Shown here one piece after another: positions 17,115 through 24,567 of a stretch of 64,000 nucleotides of DNA (the first letter of the stretch is position 1; every line of letters starts with the position of its first letter). Below the pieces are notes generated by a model. The model did no database searches. It was given only the letters and a program-made list of their open reading frames with translations, and was not told where the DNA came from. The translations under genes and the position numbers were made by a program. Origin of the DNA: Mycolicibacterium vulneris (lineage in GTDB: Bacteria > Actinomycetota > Actinomycetes > Mycobacteriales > Mycobacteriaceae). The DNA lies in NCBI RefSeq assembly GCF_002104765.1, contig NZ_NCXM01000015.1, positions 85,792 to 149,791 on the forward strand, read 5' to 3'.

Positions 17115-18071
17115 ATGCGGGCCATGTGGAAACGGCTGGAACAGTTGTGGCGCTACATAACCGCGAATCCCGGCGATCCGATACCGCGCACCGTGACGAT
17201 TCTCGGTGGTGCAATGAGCCTGTGTTGGTGGGTCTACGGCTGGTTCGCCGGATTCGACGGGTTCATGCTGAACGTCGCTGCGGCCCTGGCGCTGGTCGGA
17301 CCCGCGCTGTTCTTCTCGAACATCGTCGTCAAGAAACTCCAGGACGCAAGAGCGCGAACGAGCGTCGAGCCGCTCTTAAGAGCGGTCAACGAGATGCTGT
17401 GTAGTGTGTTCGAGACCGCCGACCCGGCCTTTGCCGTGCTTGGTTACGAGGGCCCGGAGCCGGCACGTCAATCACATTGGGAGGAACCAGATTTCACGAA
17501 ACTAGCGGCAGCGCTGCGCCGCACTCTTGGGCAATGGATGTCGGCAGGACAATCGCTTGAAGCGACAGGGACTGTCGGGCCTTACACCATAGTCCGCAAC
17601 ATGCACCCGCTGACGGTGCCCATGTTCAGCCTGGTGTCCAAACTCGTCCAGCAGGCAGATCGCCACTACCAGATGCCGTGGTCCGTCACAGGCGCCCTCA
17701 TGGCGGAGGACTGGGGCGATACCTGCGGATTCGACTTCATTGACCAAATTCCCCCGCACAGGGGCGCATACTACGACCCAACGCGTGAGACGAAAGTTGG
17801 TCTTGCCGAGATACGGCGATACTCGGAATCCCAACCGATAGTTATCGGGGCGCATCTCCACAGCTACTTTGATTTCGTTCGGGGCTGCCTTCACTTTGGG
17901 CACGACATAGCCCGCAAGCTCGCCAATGAGGCCCCAGCGGGCTTATTCCTGGATCCCGCTGATCGACCGTGGGCTGTGCGGTGGCGCAGAGTGACCCTAC
18001 GAGGGCAGCAAGCGCAGTGGATAGCGAAACGCACCGCGTGGGGCGCGAAGGCAGGACCACGCCCCTGGTAG
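17115..18071 (+). CDS. Hypothetical membrane protein, opposite-strand cargo
   Basis: A 318-residue protein from ATG 17115 (or 315 from ATG 17124); the frame is open from 16917 but that part is repeat DNA. Two adjacent membrane helices occupy roughly residues 28-72 (TVTILGGAMSLCWWVYGWF, then FMLNVAAALALVGPALFFSN), followed by a large soluble C-terminal domain containing HSYFDFVRGCLHFGHD. No family recognised. It sits on the plus strand between the small-terminase-like and capsid genes, typical of an accessory insert. Roles such as superinfection exclusion are possible but unproven. Confidence 0.7.
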   Translation: MRAMWKRLEQLWRYITANPGDPIPRTVTILGGAMSLCWWVYGWFAGFDGFMLNVAAALALVGPALFFSNIVVKKLQDARARTSVEPLLRAVNEMLCSVFETADPAFAVLGYEGPEPARQSHWEEPDFTKLAAALRRTLGQWMSAGQSLEATGTVGPYTIVRNMHPLTVPMFSLVSKLVQQADRHYQMPWSVTGALMAEDWGDTCGFDFIDQIPPHRGAYYDPTRETKVGLAEIRRYSESQPIVIGAHLHSYFDFVRGCLHFGHDIARKLANEAPAGLFLDPADRPWAVRWRRVTLRGQQAQWIAKRTAWGAKAGPRPW

Positions 18072-18142
18072 TTGGAAGCCCTCGACATAAACGCCGGGGG
18101 CCTCCCGCGCTAGCTATTCACTTTGGTTGTCCCGTAAGGGGA

Positions 18143-18967
18143 TCAAGCTGCGTCATGCCAGATGCGGACCACACCAGCCGGGTTGAGGAACCCGATACCG
18201 ATACGGCTGATCGCACGGATGTAGAGCCCGTCATTGGTGACCGAGTCGAACCGCTCCACGGTCGTGCCACTGCGGAGCACATAGCGTTGCTGGGTCTTGT
18301 CGACGCCCCAAGCGACGGTGTCCGCATCGACATGAATCGATGTGATGACAGGCAGACCCGCGACGGTGATCCCGTCCTCGACGAACTGAATCAGCGACTG
18401 GTTCGAGCCGCTCGCAATCTTCAGCTTGGACAGCGTCTCCGCAACGGTCGGGCTCAGCAGCCAGTGAGACAGCTTGGCCCCGTGGGCCTCTGCCGCATAC
18501 CGGGCGCTGACGAAAGCGTCCAGGTTGGCCACCGAGGTACCGGGGTCCACCGCAGTCGAGGCCAGCGACAGCAGGCCATTCGGCCCCTTGGCCGTGGTGT
18601 TGCCGAAGTAGGCGGTGTCGATCGCGTGGGCGATCTGGTTACCCAGAGCCGAGGCGATCTGGTTCGCAATCGCCGGGTCCGAGTCATCGGCCAACTCGTT
18701 GGAAACCAGAGTCAGACCCGCGGTCTTGCTCGGGGTAACGACAACCTCGTCGGTGTCACCGTCAGCAGCGGTGATCTCATCCAGCTCGTTGTACCAACCG
18801 ACAGCCGGGTCCGCGACCCACAGGGGGAAGGCAACCTTCTGCTTGGTGGTCGGGAACAGGGTAGACGCCCGAGCCGCGACGGACTTGGCCTGAACGACCA
18901 GATCCAGCATCTTGCCGAAGTCTTCGGGCAACCATGACTGTGCTTGGTCTGCGCGCTTCATGGACAT
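18143..18967 (-). CDS. Phage major capsid protein, HK97 family
   Basis: A 274-residue shell protein; ATG 18967 is preceded by TAAAGGAGAAACT. Features typical of HK97-fold capsids of actinophages: a helical N-arm, the VAFPLWVADPAVGWYNELDEI segment, a long spine helix (ANQIASALGNQIAHAIDTAYF), LLSLASTAVDPGTSVANLDAFVSA and a C-terminal strand (RAISRIGIGFLNPAGVVRIW). There is no fused protease. Upstream is a scaffold-like gene. Carrying its own capsid gene may give particles sized for this 11 kb genome. Confidence 0.88.
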   Translation of the reverse strand: MSMKRADQAQSWLPEDFGKMLDLVVQAKSVAARASTLFPTTKQKVAFPLWVADPAVGWYNELDEITAADGDTDEVVVTPSKTAGLTLVSNELADDSDPAIANQIASALGNQIAHAIDTAYFGNTTAKGPNGLLSLASTAVDPGTSVANLDAFVSARYAAEAHGAKLSHWLLSPTVAETLSKLKIASGSNQSLIQFVEDGITVAGLPVITSIHVDADTVAWGVDKTQQRYVLRSGTTVERFDSVTNDGLYIRAISRIGIGFLNPAGVVRIWHDAA

Positions 18968-18991
18968 AGTTTCTCCTTTAGAAACAGTTCA

Positions 18992-19017
18992 GCCCCAAGG
19001 CAATTGAACCTTGGGGC
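18992..19017 (-). terminator. Hairpin between scaffold-like and capsid genes
   Basis: GCCCCAAGG (18992-19000) pairs perfectly with CCTTGGGGC (19009-19017) around an 8-nt loop. No long T-run follows on the minus strand, so it may be an attenuator or mRNA-stabilising element rather than a full terminator. Confidence 0.5.
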
Positions 19018-19130
19018 CAAGATGATTGATTGACAGTCACTAGGCCGCGGGCCTAGATCAGTTGGGGCACAGCCCCTTTAACTGCGGTTGCAGCTACCGC
19101 CACAGACGGATAACGTCACAACCAAAGCTG

Positions 19131-19589
19131 CTACTTGAGCAAGTCTCCCCACGTCGGGGATGGCTTACCGGGATTACTGCCGAGACCCTGCGAGGGGTCC
19201 ACGGCACGCTGCCGGGGATTCTTCGCCAGGCCCGGACGGGCCTCGACCAGAGCAGCAACCGCCTCGGCTACCAGCTCGGCGTCTACTTCCCCGTCCTGCC
19301 CGATGAAGTCAGCGAGGGAGTTCCCGCCTATCTCCAACAGATCCGACGGTTGGGCGAGGTCTGCAGCGAACCGCTCCACCTCGCGAAGCTGGAATTGCTC
19401 GATCTTGGCCTGCGCCTGGGCAAGAGCTTCGCGGGCCTCGTTCCGCTCAACACGGTAGCGAGCCTCCCGGTTACCCTTTTGGCCCTCAGGGCCGCTCCGG
19501 GGGTCTCCGGTATCAATACCCTGCCCCGGTACCGTCTGTCCGTCAGCGGTGCTCTCCGCTCCAGCAGCGGGGGTCTGTGTGTCAGTCAT
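19131..19589 (-). CDS. Scaffold-like protein
   Basis: A 152-residue acidic, helix-rich protein starting at ATG 19589 after AGGAAGG. A disordered N-terminus (TDTQTPAAGAESTADGQTVP) is followed by a coiled-coil (ARYRVERNEAREALAQAQAKIEQFQ), and a C-terminus ends GKPSPTWGDLLK. Length, charge, coiled coil and placement immediately before the capsid gene match phage scaffolding proteins. The protease usual in phiRv1-type clusters is not seen. Confidence 0.72.
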   Translation of the reverse strand: MTDTQTPAAGAESTADGQTVPGQGIDTGDPRSGPEGQKGNREARYRVERNEAREALAQAQAKIEQFQLREVERFAADLAQPSDLLEIGGNSLADFIGQDGEVDAELVAEAVAALVEARPGLAKNPRQRAVDPSQGLGSNPGKPSPTWGDLLK

Positions 19590-19613
19590 CAGTTACCTTC
19601 CTGTGGAAATGAC

Positions 19614-19643
19614 AAAGCCCGCCTGCTGAGGTGCAGACGGGCC
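19614..19643 (-). terminator. Terminator after the replication-type gene
   Basis: On the minus strand GGCCCGTCTGC pairs imperfectly with GCAGGCGGGC, followed by TTTGTC. It would end transcripts of the replication-type gene just before the scaffold-like gene. Confidence 0.5.
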
Positions 19644-19661
19644 GAATGGTGGTGACGGCAT

Positions 19662-20402
19662 TTAGTTGTGGGCTAGCGCCAGCCTGGCTGGTTCGGTCGA
19701 TACGTCGTGAATGATCAGCCCGTCCCGGATCATCTGCGGGATGATCACGTTGGCGTCTTGACCTACCGCGTCCGCTACGACAAGGCACTTGGCTGGGACT
19801 GAGCCGCCTTCAGCGCGGATCGCATTCAAGAGCCTCTGCTCGGGGGTGTCCGGTGCGATGCGGACATCTCGGGCACCAAACCGTACACCTGTGTCCTTCT
19901 TGGCAATGCGGACATCCATGTCCGCCTTGAACTCAGAAGTTGTGTTCGCTGGAAGATATATATCCGACCCCCCGAAGGGGTCGGGAATGCGGACATCTAT
20001 GTCCGCCTTCTCTGGAGAAGTTCTTGAGTAGTTGCCAGGAGTAGTTACAGGAGTAGTAGGGAGGACATCCATGTCCGCCTTCTGGTCACGGATGTCCGCT
20101 TTAAGGAGGGCATCAGTGTCCGCCTTTGGGAAGGTGAGCCGATAGCTTGAGGCGAGACCGGACGAGTTCCCGAGGCTCGTGACCTCGAGCCAACCTGCCT
20201 CCACGTTGGCGGCGATGTGCCGCCGAACCTGTCGGACGCTGAGCCCCGTGTACTCGGCCAGGGTCTCTTGCTTGATCCATCCCGTCAGGGAGCGGTTGTC
20301 CATGTGGGTGCGGATCGCGTTGACGACCGCACGCGGGAGCGCCGGGTCACCGTTCCGGTTGTATGCCTGGTCCCAGGCGATGATCGGGAGCTTCTCAGGC
20401 AT
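19662..20402 (-). CDS. Replication-initiator-like HTH protein with internal iterons
   Basis: A 246-residue protein; ATG 20402 overlaps the stop of the upstream 52-residue gene by 8 bp, which decides the start. Residues about 45-75 form a winged-helix-like HTH (QETLAEYTGLSVRQVRRHIAA). Residues about 93-183 are low in structure and contain recurring KAD(M/I)DV-type peptides (KADTDA, KADIRD, KADMDV, KADIDV, KADMDV, ARDVRI) encoded by the DNA repeats at 19860-20123. A second helical region ends the protein (EQRLLNAIRAEGG... IPQMIRDGLIIHDV). Initiators with origin iterons inside their own gene are known in phages; the role here is inferred. Confidence 0.72.
   Translation of the reverse strand: MPEKLPIIAWDQAYNRNGDPALPRAVVNAIRTHMDNRSLTGWIKQETLAEYTGLSVRQVRRHIAANVEAGWLEVTSLGNSSGLASSYRLTFPKADTDALLKADIRDQKADMDVLPTTPVTTPGNYSRTSPEKADIDVRIPDPFGGSDIYLPANTTSEFKADMDVRIAKKDTGVRFGARDVRIAPDTPEQRLLNAIRAEGGSVPAKCLVVADAVGQDANVIIPQMIRDGLIIHDVSTEPARLALAHN
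19860..20123. repeat. Iteron array (GCGGACAT-N2-ATGTCCGC), candidate replication origin
   Basis: Two perfect copies of GCGGACAT-N2-ATGTCCGC at 19908-19925 and 19989-20006, one with a single mismatch at 20062-20079, and half sites at 19860-19868, 20093-20100 and around 20116-20122. All lie inside the HTH gene, some 80 bp apart. Each full copy is an 8-bp inverted repeat with a 2-bp spacer. In the reading frame they encode the ADMDV/ADIDV peptides. Confidence 0.75.
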
Positions 20403-20553
20403 CGGCCCGAGCCCGGAGAGCGTCCAGTTCGGCGCGAAGGGCATCAGCTTCGGCGCGGGCAGCGTTGCGCTGCGTCCGAAACTTGGCGCACTCTCGGCGC
20501 AGGCTGCGAATCTCACGGTCTACGGGATCGGGTAGGTCGATGGTGAACTGCAT
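20395..20553 (-). CDS. Small coiled-coil protein, 52 residues
   Basis: ATG 20553 follows GAAAGGAAACACC, so it is preferred over the open frame back to 20616. Sequence begins MQFTIDLPDPVDREI and continues as a heptad-like helix (AEADALRAELDALRARADA). It overlaps the start of the replication-type gene by 8 bp, so the two are coupled. It may multimerise with, or regulate, that protein; function unknown. Confidence 0.65.
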   Translation of the reverse strand: MQFTIDLPDPVDREIRSLRRECAKFRTQRNAARAEADALRAELDALRARADA

Positions 20554-20679
20554 GGTGTTTCCTTTCGTAGGGTCGCCGGCAGCCTCCGGGGCATCGGCAT
20601 TTTTATTGGGGCACAACCATCTTCGGGTAGTTGCGTTCGTCCCTCTCCGTCCGTCTGGGACGGCAAGATGGTGTGGATC

Positions 20680-20850
20680 TCAGGCGATCTGCAGCAGCTC
20701 TTGGAGCTGACGCATCTTCCGGGCATCGCGGCGTATGCCTGCCGCGTACTCCCGCTGCCGCTCGCGTCGGCAGTGGATACAACCGGACCAGCGGTCCCGA
20801 TCGTCGGGGCCGTGCTGCGGGTGCTTGCTGCATCTGGCGGGTCCTGGCAT
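20680..20850 (-). CDS. Small zinc-ribbon-like protein, 56 residues
   Basis: ATG 20850 gives MPGPARCSKHPQHG; a GTG at 20877 would add nine residues. The order C-x2-H-x2-H ... C-x2-C followed by a basic helix (RERQREYAAGIRRDARKMRQLQELL) looks like a small metal-binding DNA-associated protein common in mycobacteriophages. Ribosome site is weak. No specific family assigned. Confidence 0.5.
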   Translation of the reverse strand: MPGPARCSKHPQHGPDDRDRWSGCIHCRRERQREYAAGIRRDARKMRQLQELLQIA

Positions 20851-21341
20851 GGCGTTTCTCTGGTTCCCGAGCGCCACTGACGCTCATCGTTGGAAGGCCC
20901 GCCGCTGACAGGCCGATCTACTGAGTTAGGTCAAAAAGAAAGCAGACCCCGGCGCGCTGGAAGTTAGGAAACAGCGCACCGAGGCCGAATCGCCTGCCAC
21001 TCCCAACAGGCGTGCTCGACGCTCCCCCATAGCCGGTCGAGGCTCGGAGGGCATCTGTGTCGGGGAGCCCCATCACCCGACGTTTCCGCGCTGGGGGAGA
21101 TAAGTCCCAGCGGGAAGCTGAGCGGCAGACCGGAGAGAGGTGTCAGCCTGCCGCTACTCGGAGCGGGGTACAACAGGCCCGCTCTGTGGCAGCCGGAAGG
21201 TGGGGGCTGCCTCTTGACGGCGCTCGCTAGGCCGAAGCCCGGTCGCTCGCCAAGTCTTGGCGAGGGGCCAGTGCCCTACCCCTCTACCCTTTGGTACGTA
21301 ACACCGACCAAAAGCCCAGCTGGCAGACGTTGGAAGCTGCC
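20851..21341. other. Unassigned element region with hairpins
   Basis: About 490 bp without a convincing gene. It includes a GCGCTG/CAGCGC stem (about 20957-20982) followed on the minus strand by CTTTCTTTTT, a probable terminator, and a CTCGCCA/TGGCGAG hairpin (21246-21264). The intervening sequence is purine-rich in patches and may encode a structured RNA; I see no tRNA. Confidence 0.4.
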
Positions 21342-21758
21342 TTAAACTAACGCATCTAACTCCGCTTCGTCGGCATAGTACTTCGCCATCCGGTAGTCCG
21401 ATATTCCGCCGTGCTTGCGGCGGTGATCAGCTTCTCGCTTTCTGCGGGCTTTCTTGGCTTTCATGTCCCGGAAGTACGCCTCGTCGTCGGATACCCGGCA
21501 CTCTGGGTGCAGGTCTTTCCACCGCTGCTGATCGCCGAGGCCCATCCGACGCCTATACGGATTCTCACGGCGGACCTGGGGCGGCAACGGCTTGCCGCAC
21601 CGGGCGCAGTCCACGTAGAACGTGTACTCGCCGTTGTGAACTACCCAGATAGCGGGTCTGCCGTCTGCCCGCTGGTAAAACCTCACGACCGGCATCGCTG
21701 CCTTGGCGGGGTTCTCACGCCGCCACTGGTCGACTCGGTCTGGTACGGAATCACTCAT
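21342..21758 (-). CDS. Hypothetical element protein with Cys-x2-Cys motif, 138 residues
   Basis: ATG 21758 is preceded by GGAGGGAAAAAC, a strong ribosome site. There is a beta-rich centre (PVVRFYQRADGRPAIWVVHNGEYTFYV), then CARCGKPLPPQ and HPEC as possible metal ligands, and a highly basic helix (MKAKKARRKREADHRRKHGG). No full HNH signature is present, so it is not called a nuclease. It lies between Mrr and the replication-type genes, with a terminator separating it from Mrr. Confidence 0.65.
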   Translation of the reverse strand: MSDSVPDRVDQWRRENPAKAAMPVVRFYQRADGRPAIWVVHNGEYTFYVDCARCGKPLPPQVRRENPYRRRMGLGDQQRWKDLHPECRVSDDEAYFRDMKAKKARRKREADHRRKHGGISDYRMAKYYADEAELDALV

Positions 21759-22063
21759 GTTTTTCCCTCCGGGATGTCAGGCGCTCACCTGGAGCGCAAA
21801 AAGGCCAGACCCGGTTTGGGTCTGACCTGTCCGTCTGGTGTTGTCGTTCGTTGGCCCGTCGTCGTGTTCCGAGCACGCACTGGTGGGCTAGACCAATTCT
21901 GCCTTGCCAAGGTCGACAGCGGCCTCGGCGCCTTAGACGCCTCTAACCCCGGTGCAAGCGGGGCTTAGACGTATGTCTACCAGCCCACCAGGCCCTCGCG
22001 ATAGGGGTACAGGTGGATTTCACGGATTCTCATACGCCATTCATAGGTAGCCGTCACTAAGCA
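21759..22063 (-). terminator. Intergenic region with terminator downstream of mrr
   Basis: CAGACCC (21806-21812) pairs perfectly with GGGTCTG (21818-21824) around a 5-nt loop, and on the minus strand is followed by GCCTTTTTG, a good intrinsic terminator for the mrr transcript. The rest of the 305-bp gap holds only a weak CCCC/GGGG hairpin near 21953-21963. Confidence 0.7.
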
Positions 22064-22945
22064 CTATTTGGGCTCAAGCGACGCGAAGTAGTCACCCTCA
22101 ATCTTCACGTCCTCGACCACTCGTTCGGTGGTGGTCACGCCCAGCGATAACTCCTTCAGAAGGTCGCAGAGGCGGTCGCCGTCGATAAGATCTATAGGCG
22201 GCGCACCGTCACGGGTAGCTTCCTTACGGGCATCGCTGGTGAAAGTGCCTGTCGTGATGAGCAGACCCTTATCGCCCCGGCCTGCCATCGCGCCCCGGAA
22301 GTCACGTACGGCGGACGGGGTGACGCTTCCCCTATACCTCTTGCACTGGAAGAACACAGGGAAGCTCAACAGGTTGAGCTGGTAGACGCCCAAGCCGTCG
22401 ATGCCGCCATCACCCGAACGCCCCGTCACAACAGCGCTGGAAAATCCTGATTCACGCAGGAGGCGCTGAGCTAATCGCTCGAAGGCAGCCGGCGACATCG
22501 CAAGAAGGGTCTCAAGCAGCTCTTCTTTCCACTCAACCTCGGCTTCGGCCTCGACTTGTTCGACTTCGGTCGAAACAGCGGATTGTGCGCCGTTCTTACG
22601 CTTGTCCTTCCTTTCGGCGTAGGCGGCGTCGTACTCCGCCAAGAGTCTGCGGACTTGGTCCTTACCGTTAACGCCCTGGCCAGCCTCGGTCACCGTCCAG
22701 ACACCGCGCTGGCTATTGGTCAGAAGGCCCAGTCCCTTGAGATAGGTCCGCGCCCAGGCCAGGCGGTATCGGATCTCGGTCTGCGGTCCATCGCCGTGCA
22801 GGACGTTTTGTTGCTCACTGGAGAATCCCTCGCGGTCTATAACGGCGGCGTCCAACTCAGCGATGGACGCCGATCCGCCGAGCGCAGTGGCAGCTTGGAG
22901 GGTTGGCCACAGGAGGTCTCTGTGTGGGGGCACGGTCGCAATCAC
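22064..22945 (-). CDS. mrr: Mrr-family type IV restriction endonuclease
   Basis: A 293-residue protein with the two-domain Mrr layout. The N-terminal winged-helix DNA-binding domain occupies about residues 8-95 (LWPTLQAATALGGSASIAEL... TNSQRGVWTVTEAG). A lysine-rich linker follows. The C-terminal PD-(D/E)xK Mrr catalytic domain has GDGGIDG (metal Asp), FFQCKRY (Q-x-K core) and GLLITTGTFTSDAR. GTG 22945 or GTG 22933 may be the start. Mrr enzymes cut modified DNA; carried by a satellite, this could restrict competing phages. It is divergent from a membrane-protein gene. Confidence 0.88.
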   Translation of the reverse strand: MIATVPPHRDLLWPTLQAATALGGSASIAELDAAVIDREGFSSEQQNVLHGDGPQTEIRYRLAWARTYLKGLGLLTNSQRGVWTVTEAGQGVNGKDQVRRLLAEYDAAYAERKDKRKNGAQSAVSTEVEQVEAEAEVEWKEELLETLLAMSPAAFERLAQRLLRESGFSSAVVTGRSGDGGIDGLGVYQLNLLSFPVFFQCKRYRGSVTPSAVRDFRGAMAGRGDKGLLITTGTFTSDARKEATRDGAPPIDLIDGDRLCDLLKELSLGVTTTERVVEDVKIEGDYFASLEPK

Positions 22946-23050
22946 GGTCCGAGCATGTCAGATTCCACGGTTGGCCCGATGCGGAACGCGGGTGACCCGC
23001 CGGGCGTCTAACTGGGCGGTGCGCGAGTGTCATCGCCCTAAGATGCCCTC

Positions 23051-23509
23051 ATGCAGCAGTTTTGGACCCATAGCCTGTCGCTGTGGGTATCGGGGGGAGC
23101 TACCGTTGTTTCGGGCGTCGCTGTGATCGTTAGCTTGTATGGCGCCGTCGTCGCGGCAAGAAACTACAGGCGGGTACGGGATGCGATCACCGATACTTCG
23201 TTGGAGTCGCGCCTAAAGACAGTGGCTGCCAGCATGGCTCGCGCTTCCGAACTACTGGTTTTGGTGCAAACCGAGATTCAGGCTCGCGCGGCGAAGGCGA
23301 AGCAACTCGCAGAAGAGGTCGAACGGGGCGAGCAGCTCGCACTTCTCACCCAACCGCAGAAAGACGCCGTGGCGGCAGTACTGCGGGCCGAGGTCTCAGC
23401 CGAGGGGAGGCGTTCAATTTGGTGGACTGTCGGTATCAGCGTGCTGACATTCGTCTTCGGCAGTGCGGTCACCGTTCTGGTCACGTTGCTTGTCCACCCT
23501 CTCCACTAG
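23051..23509 (+). CDS. Small membrane protein with coiled coil, divergent from mrr
   Basis: A 152-residue protein. An N-terminal membrane helix (LWVSGGATVVSGVAVIVSLYGAVVAA, about residues 11-36), a central helix (AASMARASELLVLVQTEIQARAAKAKQLAEEVERGEQLALL) and a C-terminal membrane helix (WWTVGISVLTFVFGSAVTVLVTLLV) give a two-pass topology with a cytoplasmic helical region. No family recognised. Pairing with Mrr on the cargo side of the element suggests a defence or exclusion role, which is inference. Confidence 0.65.
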   Translation: MQQFWTHSLSLWVSGGATVVSGVAVIVSLYGAVVAARNYRRVRDAITDTSLESRLKTVAASMARASELLVLVQTEIQARAAKAKQLAEEVERGEQLALLTQPQKDAVAAVLRAEVSAEGRRSIWWTVGISVLTFVFGSAVTVLVTLLVHPLH

Positions 23510-23587
23510 GGCCAATCCTCCCGAAGGCAGCGCCGAACCTGGGTTGAAGCTGGGAACCAAACTTGGCCAACCGGCGTCTAACCCGGC

Positions 23588-23731
23588 ATGGACGACTACG
23601 AACGCGAAGCGATCCGCGGCGATGGGTTCGACCCCGACGACCCGGCTCTGCAAACGGCGCTGCATCTCGTGCGCTGGGAGCTGGAGTTGCAGCAGCCCAG
23701 CAGCGAAGTGCCGCAATGCGACCGCCTTTGA
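23588..23731 (+). CDS. Small acidic element protein, 47 residues
   Basis: ATG 23588 to TGA 23731. Sequence MDDYEREAIRGDGFDPDDPA then LQTALHLVRWELELQQ and PSSEVPQCDRL. Short acidic helical protein of a type common in mycobacteriophage genomes. The ribosome site is not obvious. It is followed 31 bp later by a strong terminator, supporting a real plus-strand transcript. Function unknown. Confidence 0.5.
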   Translation: MDDYEREAIRGDGFDPDDPALQTALHLVRWELELQQPSSEVPQCDRL

Positions 23732-23761
23732 GAGCTTGGGGCGTGTCGCCCTGGCTGCCAA

Positions 23762-23802
23762 AAGAAAGGACGCCCGGTGTCGACCTGCCGGGCGTCTTTC
23801 TT
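23762..23802. terminator. Bidirectional intrinsic terminator
   Basis: GACGCCCGG (23769-23777) pairs with CCGGGCGTC (23788-23796). It is flanked by AAAGAAA on the left and TTTCTT on the right, so it can terminate transcripts from either side; it lies between convergent gene groups. Confidence 0.85.
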
Positions 23803-24082
23803 GATTCGAATCAAATACGCTTGTACGTGGGCGTGTGCGTGTTGCGCGTGTGGCCGGGCCCGCCCAACTTTCCGCGGGGCTGCCGGCGGCGAACCAGTCA
23901 ACGTTTCGTCCCGGTTCGGGTCTTGCCTTCACCGCCATCGGGACGGCTTTCGTACATTTCGGTGCAAACCGACCGCACCGTTCTCGCGTCTTCTGGCCAG
24001 AAGACGGTCGGGGACCTTCCCCGAAAACCAGGCCGGAGTAGCTACTTCCGCTGCTGGTCTTGTCCGACCGCCTCCGTGGTAG
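23803..24082. other. Intergenic region with a 20-bp perfect palindrome
   Basis: No gene is supported in this 280 bp. CGTCTTCTGGCCAGAAGACG (23987-24006) is a perfect 20-bp palindrome; CGGGGA/TCCCCG (24009-24023) is an adjacent hairpin. A protein-binding operator is likelier than a terminator because no T-run follows on either strand. Confidence 0.5.
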
Positions 24083-24202
24083 CTAACCGTGGAGCCGGTG
24101 GACGAGGTCGAAGATCAACCGGGTCGCAGTGAGAACCAACGGGCCCCACTTGGCGATTCGGTCCCTCGACTGGCGCTGCTCGTCGTCAGTCTCGGTCGTC
24201 AT
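24083..24202 (-). CDS. Small protein, 39 residues, in the integrase transcript
   Basis: ATG 24202 follows AGAAAGGAGAGG, one of the best ribosome sites in the element; TAG at 24083-24085. Sequence MTTETDDEQRQSRDRIAKWG then PLVLTATRLIFDLVHRLHG: a polar start and a short amphipathic or hydrophobic helix. It is the third minus-strand gene downstream of int. It could be membrane associated or a small regulator; function unknown. Confidence 0.6.
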   Translation of the reverse strand: MTTETDDEQRQSRDRIAKWGPLVLTATRLIFDLVHRLHG

Positions 24203-24315
24203 CGTCCCTCTCCTTTCTTCTTTGTCGGGTTCGACGGCCCCCCGCGGGGTGGCCGGTGTTCCCGATGCCGAAGAAAGGTGATGTCAGAATACCTGCCGTT
24301 CGCCTGTCTGGCGAA

Positions 24316-24564
24316 CTAGTGAATGCGAGGGAAACACAGCGCCAGCAAGTGCTCTTCACCGTTCGGGTGATCGGCCGCCAGGACCGACTCCAGGAAGCCC
24401 AGCGCGATCAGCTCCTCCACGGAATCCGTCACGATCGCCGGGTCGACGCCTTGGACCTCGGCGTCCCCGTTGGCTAGGGTTGTGGCCACCACCAGATCGG
24501 TGTCGATCGTGTCCGGGTGGGCGTCAATTGCCATCAGCCATTCGGCGGTATTAACAGCGGGCAT
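24316..24564 (-). CDS. Small acidic protein downstream of int, 82 residues
   Basis: ATG 24564 lies three bases after the integrase stop with AAGGGGG upstream, so it is coupled to int. Sequence TAEWLMAIDAHPDTIDTDLVV...DPAIVTDSVEELIALGFLE resembles the C-terminal half of the protein at 14748-15179. A GTTCGCC/GGCGAAC hairpin (24298-24316) overlaps the stop codon. Genes coupled to integrases sometimes control excision, but this acidic protein does not look like a typical basic excisionase. Confidence 0.65.
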   Translation of the reverse strand: MPAVNTAEWLMAIDAHPDTIDTDLVVATTLANGDAEVQGVDPAIVTDSVEELIALGFLESVLAADHPNGEEHLLALCFPRIH

Positions 24565-24567
24565 GAG

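Noticed and set aside
20964..21173. A 69-codon minus-strand frame in the element
   Set aside because: Ser/Pro-rich text with no ribosome site, in a hairpin-rich non-coding interval.
21180..21300. tRNA-like or tmRNA-like folds in the element's gene-free region
   Set aside because: A hairpin is present but no acceptor/T-arm pairing with a GTTC-type loop could be found.
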